A stretch of DNA of 64,000 nucleotides from Cloeon dipterum (taxonomy: Eukaryota > Arthropoda > Insecta > Ephemeroptera > Baetidae): positions 21,876,501-21,940,500 of the forward strand of contig NC_088787.1 of NCBI RefSeq assembly GCF_949628265.1. Reading direction: 5' to 3'. A program made the translations under genes and the position numbers. Below the pieces are notes generated by a model. That model ran no database searches. It had not been told where the DNA came from and was given only the letters and a program-made list of their open reading frames with translations. Below are positions 55,061 to 64,000 of this stretch, in pieces; positions within the stretch are counted from its first letter, which is position 1, and each line of letters opens with the position of its first letter.

Positions 55061-56589
55061 AGCATTTCAAGTAAAGATTAAAATAACAAATCAAATTTTA
55101 TGTAAATATCTTCTTTAAATTCCTATGGATTTATGGGAAAAATGAAGTGGATTGAAAATGTTTTGAATTGAATGTAAGCATTTCATAAAAAAATGGTTAG
55201 ATTTAATATATCTCAACGATATGCAATAATCAATAGAGGACCTTGCTATACAGTTAAAATTCAAACTTTGCAAATTTTATAAATCTAATAAATTCAATAT
55301 ACCAACGTAAAATTTAAATTGTCAACTCACACGCCTACTGTATCAATTGAGGACTTCGTTGTTTGACTATACAAAATTCTACAATTGCTACAACTTCGAT
55401 ACCATTAATCATCAATTTAATATTAATATTTAATAAATATTTATGACACAGAAGCAATCACTTAAAATTTGCTGGAAGGGGTTTGCTTAGAATGTTTTCT
55501 TTTTACTGGGTCAAACTGCCGTTCTAGTGTGCGATTCGAATGTATTTTTGCCACCGAGCAGTATCAAAAGACGTGAATTGCCACATTAGGATGCACCGGT
55601 GAGCAGCAAGCTGTCCATACGGCAATAACAAAGCGACACACTTCGCTTTCCTTGGGTGTGTGTTGTGTGCATCTCGGCCGCGGGAGATGTTGCTCTTTGG
55701 CTGCTATGCCGCAGTGACTTAATTCAATTTTGCATTATATTTTCTGCTGCTTCTGCTGGCGGGCAGGCGTCGGATGCAGATATTTTGCAGTGCGGCCGAG
55801 CGTTTTTCAGCGGCACGCGACGTGACCTGCAGTCGAAAAGAAGCCACCGGACGGACGGACGGAACGGAGCAGCAGCCAATTTGTGCCGGCCAATTTAGCA
55901 GCGAGCGGTGTTCCGCAGGGTGACGCGGCTGCTCGCTTGAAAGACCTGTTTCAAATTTGATGAAACTCGTGTTTGCATCCGTAATGAGCGGCCGACGTGG
56001 CAATTAACAAATATTGTCACTCACAAACTTTTCACCTGCGTGCCGAAACTTCCGCCGCCGCTTTAATTGCCAATTAAGGCGTTTAACAATCGCCGCGGAA
56101 TCCAACAATCGAAAATTAATTACGACTCGTCAAAACCGGAAAACAAATCATCAGCGCCGTGCGCGTGGTGCCACTCGAAACTTTTCGCAGTCGTTTTCTC
56201 AAGGAAATTGGTTTGTCGGTGCGGAAACTTTTCAAGGGGGGAAATTTGCAGCCCAAATTATTTTTAGCCCGAAAATTCTCGATTCGAGTATTTTATCCGC
56301 CCTCGCCGAGATTAAACAATCTCTCATGCGTTCGCACACCCTGTCTGGAAGAAGCGCGCTGAACACAAAGAGCGTGAAAAAATGATGATCAAATGGAGCG
56401 GGGTGAAAGGTGAATATGCAGAAAACATTTTTATTGCACGCCGAGCGAGCGAGTGAGTAGGAGGGAGGGAGAAAGATTGGGTTGTGAAAATTAAACGATG
56501 GACTATTTTTTCTGATCCTCCCAATGCAGTACCATTAAATGAGCATAGATCATGTGATTTCAAGCCATTTTAATTATACTTTGAACAGA

Positions 56590-56850
56590 CAAAAACTCGC
56601 TACTTGCTGGTTTGCACCTTTCCAGCATGCGTGATTTGGCATAACGGGACGAATTTCTAGCGTTTCAAAAAGTCTTCGGTGCGGAGGCAAATGGCCCTTC
56701 AGTGGGCTGGGTCCCTGTACGGCCTGGTGCGCCCATGTTATCCGTTCGCGGTGTTATTGAGACCCGAGTTTCAGCATTCGTGCTAGTGCAGTACGCGCCC
56801 TTACCGGTCCTCGGACAGGGATAAGAAGCAAATAAATAAATACATCGGCT
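56590..56850 (+). mobile_element. Non-LTR element L1x, 3' end copy 2
   Basis: About 260 bp from CTCGCTACTTGCTGG to an (AAAT)n tail, strongly similar over its whole length to the minus-strand copy near 63.5 kb. Copies of different 5' extent with a common 3' end suggest a 5'-truncated non-LTR retrotransposon rather than a DNA element. Confidence 0.72.
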
Positions 56851-58464
56851 AAAATATCCATGATGAATCGACTCTTTGGGTTCTCTAGAAAAATTACGTA
56901 TTTAGGGTCGAATAGCAACCAGAAAAACTGTCTTAATCCAACAATTTTACTCCAAAAATACTTGAAATAAGTTTTAATTTGTCAAATAGCAACCGCCTAA
57001 AATTCACAACCCCGAAGAAAAGTCTTGCTGATGATGGAAGAGGTGAAAAGGGGCCAACACGCGCACTGGCGCACAAAAAGGGGGTGCTTAATTGAAGAGA
57101 GTGCGGTAAACAGAGGCGAGGACCGAGAAAATATTTCCTTTGAAACGCACGGCGGCCGCGGGCTTTTCTAATATCAGTCACCCTTTCGCGCGGGGCTTTC
57201 TTTTTCTGTGCTCGCCTCTTCATATTGATTGCCTTAAAGAGATCGCACGTCGTTGCTTTTTATTTGCTCTCGCTCCAGCTGCCTGCTGGCTCACTCTCTT
57301 TATTTTATTTTACGAGCCCAAGTCGGATCACACTCACACACACACGCCGGCCACGCTGTTTATCTTTTCAGTGCGAGCAAATCACTGTTTGCCTCGGCCG
57401 CCTGATTTACCGGCCACTTTCTTTCCCACTATCGGCCGTCCTCCCTAAGCCGCTTGTGTGTTTGAACTGAGTGCTGATCGTCGCGAATCCAGCACCCCTG
57501 TGCGTGCGTCTGTGTGTGTGTGTTTGGTCATTCCAGCAAAAGCAAACATCAAACGGGCTGGCTAATGTCACCTCGTTCAATCGAATGAGCTTGCAAATTT
57601 CGTTTTGCGATACTAAATAAACACATCTTGTGTTGATCTGCCCAGCACTACTTGTCTCTTTAATCAACTCTCCACCCACAAAGGAAATAAAATCACTAAC
57701 TTATAAGAATTAAAGCACAATTTTTCATGAGAAGCACAAAAATGGAGTTTTTTAGGAGGTTAGGTCCTCATCCTCATGCTAGTAGCGTTTTTTGCGACTC
57801 AAACGATATAAACTAGCTATGAAAAGTATTACGTATTAATAAGCGGGAAATATTGTTCTGGGCTCTTAAATAAAGTTCTTAGATCATTGGCATGCCAGGG
57901 GGGACCTAGCCACGAGAAAATTAATCAGCAAACCCCTCTTTGGCATATTTTAAGGGTCAAATTATGAATTTTAATCCAATTAAGAAATACAATTTAGAAT
58001 TTATTAAAATTTAAAAGATTAAATTTGAAAAAAAGTTATTCAGTAAAATAAAGGTTTGAAGGCAAATTTTCATAAATGTTTATATTAACGAAAAAATTGA
58101 GTAAATCTAAAAAATATAATATTTCCCACCGGAACCAAAAGAGGTTGTGAAAAGAAATGGTTTAGTTTAAGAGAATGATTGAAATGATATTTTCCCAAGA
58201 AAATTAAAAATCTACCAATTTTCTGATATTTAAAGATGTTGTAAGGATTCACAAGTGATTTTGACGATTTTAGATGATTGAAAGTTATGCTCTAGGGTTA
58301 CCTAGTTGATAATTTGGTGACTTAAAATATGTTGGACGCAGAGGAAAAAGACAACCGTATTCAACAGGATTGATAAGGCAAAACCCTGGCAAATACTTGT
58401 TGCTGATGCATAACTAACCCCAAAAAGAATTCATTTAAAGCCAAATTGAGCTAGAATGCTTGTC

Positions 58465-58640
58465 AAATGTTGAGGACTGTCTCTCTATTTGAAATTTTAT
58501 GTTGTTTCACAACAAAGAGTTTCTCCAAAAAGTATCTTACACCGGTGGATAGATCTTGACGATATAGAAATAAAAATCACAAGAAAATATGGTCGAGCGG
58601 TGTAAATTTCGGAGAAAATGGACAACATTTGAATTTTGAT
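58465..58640 (+). repeat. Repeat R2, copy 4
   Basis: AAGAGTTTCTCCAAAAAGTA, CACCGGTGGATAGATCTTGA, AAATCACAAGAAAATATGGT and GTAAATTTCGGAGAAAATG, in the R2 order. Confidence 0.65.
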
Positions 58641-59924
58641 TCTAGCAGTCATTTTTATAATTGCCCTGTATTAATCCACTTTAAATACGCAACCCTACAC
58701 ATTATTTAAGACTTAGTGAACAAAAATATTCTACTCTTTGTTCTTTGGATGGAGTAGCCAACTGAGAATATTCTCCCCACAGACGTTTTATTGCCCAGCC
58801 GTAATGTAATGGGGGCTCATGGACTGAAGTTGACAAAACTAGCACGGTAGAGGCGCGCATGAAAAATTAACGCTTCTGGACGGGAAACATCGAAACGTGT
58901 CGCCCGCCTTCTCGACCGCTCGCTGAATAATTAACTCTCGCGTAAGGAGATTGCTCCGGCTGCTCTGCAAATAAGTAATTGGTTAATCTGGACAAATAAC
59001 AGCAGCAGCCGAGTGCGACTCTGGCGAGCGATTGACGTGTGTGCGAGTATTTTGTGTGGCAGGCGGAGATAATTAATGATCGGCACTGGGCTGGCTGCAT
59101 TTAGGGCGTGTTCCTAGGAGCATTGCTCTCGCTCTTTTGATGCTTTTCCAGCGCAGTAATGTAGAGCGAGACGCTAACATCAATAATCGTCAAGCCATTT
59201 TGACGCACGCACAAGAAGCAGAAAGAGAGAGTGAGCAGAAGAAGAAGAAGAAGAAGCGCCCTGCCAAACATGCACGACGACGACCGTGATGATGATGATG
59301 GTGTAATATTTTATTATGTGCCGGGTAATCGAACAGCTGCCGCTTTTTCGCCCACGAGTGTGATGGATGGTCGGATCAGAGTGAATGAATGCTCGCGCGC
59401 GAGATCTCTGGACGCCGCGGGCAAAATCCGCCGATTTTAAGTACTTCCTTCACGGATAATTAGGTATGTATCCTTTCACAATCAACTGACGGGGGTTTTT
59501 ACTTAATTTTCTCTAAACAATTTATTATTTTAGTCTAGAATAGAATATAAATTTCTAATAAAGAAAATTGCGTGTGCTGTTGTCTTGGCGTGTTTTTTGC
59601 AGCAACTAAGACGGTGTTGGATGGTTTTTAGTAAAAATTTAGATGGTTCATGTAATTATCAAATGTGCCTCATTTGCTAAATAATTTATTTTATGGAAAA
59701 AATATTTCCTGCGCTATTGGTAGAGTTTGTGCGTTTACAGATGAATAGACAAAGCAATGATTATAATAATTATAAATATTTTAGGATTCAGAGTCAATAA
59801 AATAAAACGTCGTTTTTCGTAATTTAAATACAAATTTTAAAAACTTAATAAGATTTAACTGAACCGACTAATCAAGCTCAATGATTAGGCCTTAGAAATA
59901 TTGGCAAAAATTAAAACTTTCAAT

Positions 59925-60065
59925 TTTTGCTAACCTTGAAACCACCAAATCTCGGGTTTGAGCCACCAGAATTACAAAAACAGCACACGGTTCCCGTTCG
60001 ACTCGTCTTAACTTCATTTATATAGCCGATGAATTTTAGGGGCGATCTGATCGCCCACGAAACAC
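59925..60065 (+). repeat. Repeat R3, copy 2
   Basis: CCAAATCTCGGGTTTGAGCC, ACCAGAATTACAAAAAC and TTCGACTCGTCTTAACTTC parallel the copy at 41400-41545. Confidence 0.55.
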
Positions 60066-61104
60066 GATTATTTGCCTTCTCCTACGTCTGCAGTAAAAAA
60101 TGCTGGTCCTGCTATTTAGATCTTTATTTTTAACCTTTTCACTCTCTATAAAGGACAAACGGTGGTAGTTTGAGGTAGATTTTAATTTATTTAAGATAGT
60201 TTTGATCATTGAATACGTTTCTGAAAGAGCAGAGCGATGCTGTCACAGCGAAAACTAATTATCATGAAGCTGTTTGAGCATTCCTGAAGCTTCAATCTTA
60301 AAATGAAACGACGCAATAGGAATTGTTAATATTGATGTTTCCCAGGAATGGTTGTTTAATAAACAATCTAGCACGAGTATAGGTTGATTGGAACTGAAGT
60401 TTAAACTCACTCCAATAATGTTCTGGGAGAATAAGCATTAGCAGAGCTGCGTGCAAATAAACTGCGGCGCGCACATTGTTAATTTATCGAAGGATTAATG
60501 AGGCCGCGAGTAGAAGGAGACTTGGCGCTAACAATGCACCAGTTGCAACGCCGACGGGCGTATTTTTCCTCTTCTAGATTGTTTTATGCACCGTTGAAGC
60601 TTTCAATCGGCGAGATAGACTATCGATTCTATAAATTACTTCCCAGCTCATTAGTTTAACAGACGTGCAAACGAATGAATAAAAATGAGAACCCACGCGT
60701 CTGAGAGAAAGAAGGAGAGAAATTGCTGTGCGCTGAGTATATCATCGTCATTGCTCCCCCTTAACTTGCGCGCGAGGCTGAAAACTTTTAAATTAGGCCC
60801 CTTGAGGTCCAACTATGTTTGCCTGAGTTATGGTCGGAGCGCGAATTTAAAGTGGATCAAGTGGATATTTTACACGCCGTACCGCCGTCGGAACTATTAC
60901 ACGCGCGCCTAATGTCTCTCTCACGCACATGAAAACGGAAAAACTTTCTCCAAACCCAACGCTCCAGAATCCAGATGTTTGTTTTCCGTTACTCCCATAT
61001 TCAACAGATTAAATTCTCTTCTAATTTTTAAAATTGCGTGTTAAATAGTTTAAGATAATTGAAAAGGATATCCTAGAGCTTATAATTCCTCATAATGAAT
61101 TTTT

Positions 61105-61700
61105 TGCTTACAGTAGTAGTGGAATTTTTTTGACAGCACCAATCGTCTGCTCAAGATTAAAAAAGGTTGGAAAGACAAATCAATCGGTCAACAATTTGAC
61201 ACACGAGTCACACGACATGCCGAAAGTTAGCAAAACGTAAAATTTAGGTGGCCATTAATTTAGTGGTTTTCAGTCCGAATCTAGCAAAAAGTCCCACAGT
61301 AATTCCAACTAATCAAAGAGATGGGAGCGGTGCTCTGATTGGCTATTTAAAATCGTGACAGCAGCGTCATAGTGACAGCCAGTGCAAGCGACAAAAGTCT
61401 GGCTGCTGGCTGACCTGCCTTGTCGCTTGACTTCCATTTGCTGGCTGTCATCTCGATCAGGCTATGACCTGATAGGACAGCGCTACGTCAAAAGACAATC
61501 CTTCTCTGATTGCTCACCGGCGTTCTTGTGGCACCTTTTGCTAGGTTCAGACTAAGACATGGTTTCTAAGTTTCCGCTAACTTTCAGCACGTCGTGTGTC
61601 AAATTATTCACTGATTGATTTGTTCTCCTAACCTTATTCGACCTTCAGGAATTGATTGGAACTATAAAAAAAGAAATTACATTTCTACTTTAAGAAAAAA
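61105..61700. mobile_element. Foldback MITE, family M2, copy B
   Basis: Inverted ends more than 100 bp long. Left arm: AGGTTGGAAAGACAAATCAA, then ATTTGACACACGA and GAAAGTTAGC. Right arm read inward: AGGTTAGGAGAACAAATCAA, then ATTTGACACACGACGTGC and GAAAGTTAGC. An inner hairpin at 61373-61450 pairs TGACAGCCAG and AAGCGAC with their complements. No ORF. The borders are approximate. Confidence 0.75.
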
Positions 61701-63357
61701 TTCATCGCTCTAGATATCCTAAATCAATTATTTTAATGAGCTTAACTTGTTAAACACACAATTTCAAAAATTAGAAGAAAACTGAACTCATGAAGAAGCC
61801 ATTTTGAAATCAAATTAATGATAAGTATTTTGTGAAACCATAGAAACTCCTGGTTTGGACAAGGCAAAGAGTGGTTTAATACGATTAAATTTATAGGCTG
61901 TCATCAAACAGAAACAGTTTGAAATGAGCAGTCGTTTCACAGAGACATACCAAGAAATTCATATTTAGACCTTGTTCACCGTGACTCCAGTGGAGCAGAA
62001 ATTAATCGCCTTTGGACCGACAAACCATGCGTTTACCTTTGCACAGCGCTTTTGATGTCTCCGGGGCCGGATTAAAATTTCGTCCGGCCGAGTTGTGCCG
62101 TCTGAAGTCTGAAACCGGATCAAATTGAAATTTTTGCTTGCATGATTATTCGATTCGATCGGGAATTCCATCCTTTGTGCACCTGAAGCGGCGAGGGCAA
62201 GGACCCTGCTCCCACAAAGGCCGCGTTTGATCTTTGATGGAGCAAGAAAAGATCAGCTGGATGCCGCCGTCGCCGCGAAACAGCAAATTAAGCGCGCGGG
62301 CGCGGGCAGAGGTCACGGCAGCTTGGCACGCGGCCACCACCTTTATTGCAAATGTCAGCGTGTAATGACCGGCCCGTATTGGCTCGTCGCATTAACAGCC
62401 AGTTTAATTTTAATGCCCGCTCACTTCATTTACGACGCCGGGCCCCGCCCCCCGTTTAAAGGGCGGCAATAAATGTTCCTTAAAGGCGACGCATCAATCT
62501 TCATAATAATTATCACCGGGGCTCGCCTCCGCAGGCTCGATTGTAAAAAGACGAGCGCTTTCTTTTCTTTGTCGGCGGCGCCACTTTTTGCCTTCGTCGT
62601 CGTCGGTCGGTCGTTTCGCGTGCGCTTTAAAACTTTATGTGGGTGCGCGTGAATTTAAATTGCTGCTGGGACGGTGTGCGGTGCGGCGGAGCAACTTGCT
62701 CCAGCGAGGAATTAACGCCGCCGCAGACCTGCACGCTTCGACTTTGCATGCATGTGACACCTCCTCATTGAGTATTCACGAGTGCCTTTTTTAATCGCCT
62801 GCAAACTGAAATGAAACGCTTCAAACTTAATCGCGGAAAATTATCCCTACCTCTCAAGAAAGATTCTCTTTGATGTGGAAATAAGTCTTCTTGGGTAATT
62901 TAAAAAATAAATTGTTGAAAATTCGGTACTAAGCTGGGGCTAGCTGATACCAGATTTTTTTCTCTGACAAGCGGAAAACAAAAAATTCAACTCATTGTCA
63001 GTTTTAGAGTCCCCTGTGAGTTAGAATGTATGCAACACGCTTCTCCTAAAGGTCCGCCCGGTTGCGTAGATCGCTAGATTTCAGGCACTCAACTGACTGC
63101 CCCTTTCCCCACGTGAGAACGCTCATAATGTTGGCTAACATATAATGCTCGAAATGTCAGCGAAAATTGTAGGAATTTCTTTCGGGAACGTTTTTAAAAT
63201 ATCAAAAAAAAAAAACCTAGACAATCGCTTCTAAATTCTTACTAGGCGGATATCTGATTTTTCGAACTCATGGTAAGAATGATTTAAAACGATCTTTTGC
63301 ATGACAGGTTTCAAAGAAATGTTAATTGAGATGAAATCACAATTCGCCATTGGGAGA

Positions 63358-63461
63358 GTCCTTAGTGTCCGGAGTCCGGAGCCACAAACAGGTGGTGGGG
63401 TACCATTTAGTTTTTTGTACCGTCACTGATTTTAGATCCAATCCCTGCTACTGCGCATTCT
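63358..63461 (+). mobile_element. MITE family M1, copy C, interrupted
   Basis: TCCTTAGTGTCCGGAG, a CACTGATTTTAGATCC stretch and CTACTGCGCATTC match the left third of copies A and B. The match stops exactly where the poly(T) end of the L1x copy begins, so the retroelement inserted into the MITE. Confidence 0.6.
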
Positions 63462-63890
63462 TTTTTTTTTTTTTTTTTTTGCTCTTTTTATCCTTGTCCG
63501 TCCGAGGACCGGGAAGGGCGCGCACTGCACTAGCACGAATGCTGAAACCCGGGTCCCAATAACACCGCGAACGGATAACATGGGCGCACCAGGCCGCACA
63601 GGGACCCAGCCCACTGAAGGGCCACTTGCCTCTGCACCGAGGACTGCATTGAAACGCTAGACATTTGTCCCGTGAAGCCAAATCACGCATGCTGGAAAGG
63701 TGCAAACCAGCAAGTAGCGAGTCGGCGCCGGTGCGCCTCCCAGCCCGTCGAGCAATTTGAGCAATTCGAGTCACTAAACTAACCACTTTTTGCCATCTCT
63801 GACATTGGGTAGCCAGTATTAGATCTCCGAACTGCTCAAATACCTCACATTGCTTTGACACTCCTGAGAGTGCCTTAACAATGCGAGCCA
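63462..63890 (-). mobile_element. Non-LTR element L1x, 3' end copy 3
   Basis: Minus orientation: a T19 run at the left is its poly(A) tail, then about 410 bp of element. It matches copy 2 for about 250 bp and extends further 5'. It contains an open frame of 147 codons on the minus strand without a recognised domain; this could be the end of a retroelement ORF or untranslated sequence. The right boundary is uncertain. Confidence 0.65.
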
Positions 63891-64000
63891 ACGGGCTACA
63901 TTCTTGGTGTAAAAAGATTTACTTTGATGTGCTGGAAACAAAAGTCGGATCAGACGATCGCGGTAGAATTAAAAGCAAAGATTTTTTTGTCTATAGCGTT

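Larger units (their letters stand above)
50323..64000. other. 13.7 kb upstream of the first DIP exon found; no gene recognised
   Basis: Probably the large 5' intron and/or upstream region of the DIP gene. GC-rich islands near 50650-51480, 52020-53000, 54000-54660, 55560-56500, 57020-57670, 58780-59450, 60420-60960 and 61960-62850 alternate with AT-rich sequence. Repeats R1, R2, R3, M1, M2 and L1 occur. I searched for an ATG-led hydrophobic exon ending in phase 1 and found no convincing signal-peptide exon. Confidence 0.5.

Noticed and set aside
63448..63891. 147-codon minus-strand ORF as a host gene
   Set aside because: It coincides with the L1x retroelement copy and its poly(A) tail (Lys run). 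A second copy at 56.6 kb does not keep the frame as a clear gene.

Overview
The window is from an arthropod nuclear genome, most likely an insect. It is AT-rich, intron-rich and full of microsatellites and short inverted-repeat transposons, and its genes are animal-type multi-exon genes with GT-AG introns. It carries MCM9, which Drosophila is known to lack, so a drosophilid source is unlikely. The species cannot be named from the sequence alone.

Layout. Positions 1-1080 hold the last two coding pieces and the 3'UTR of an unrecognised plus-strand gene. From 3533 to 7973 (minus) lies a complete ten-exon ZMYND11/BS69-type chromatin reader of 589 residues: winged helix, PHD, bromodomain, PWWP, coiled coil, MYND. 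A tRNA-Gly(GCC) gene sits at 8830-8900 (plus). From 9133 to 17138 (minus) lies a complete MCM9 DNA helicase gene of about 980 residues. Its second coding exon is split by a 1559-bp inverted-repeat element at 15419-16977, which itself carries a nested MITE. From 29652 to at least 50322 (minus) lies a GPI-anchored three-Ig-domain cell-adhesion gene of the DIP/lachesin family. Nine exons were reconstructed with fully consistent splice phases (380 residues from Ig1 to the C-terminal anchor). The signal-peptide exon was not found and probably lies beyond 50.3 kb or outside the window.

The rest (17.1-29.6 kb, the DIP introns, and 50.3-64 kb) shows no convincing additional gene. It alternates between GC-richer islands, plausible regulatory DNA or UTR, and AT-rich spacers holding repeats. 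At least five repeat families recur: two foldback MITE families, a non-LTR element seen only as 3' ends, a roughly 150-bp family, and two otherwise different families that share one conserved block in opposite orientation (consensus about GTTGGATAGATC-N-CGACGAG, eleven sites).

Functionally the three identified genes are unrelated: a chromatin reader of modified H3 tails, a recombination and DNA-repair helicase, and a neuronal surface recognition molecule. No operon-like organisation is expected or seen. The most notable observation is the MCM9 insertion. Removing the element with one copy of a short target duplication restores an MCM9-like reading frame, yet I see no frame-preserving splice donor that would remove the element as an intron.
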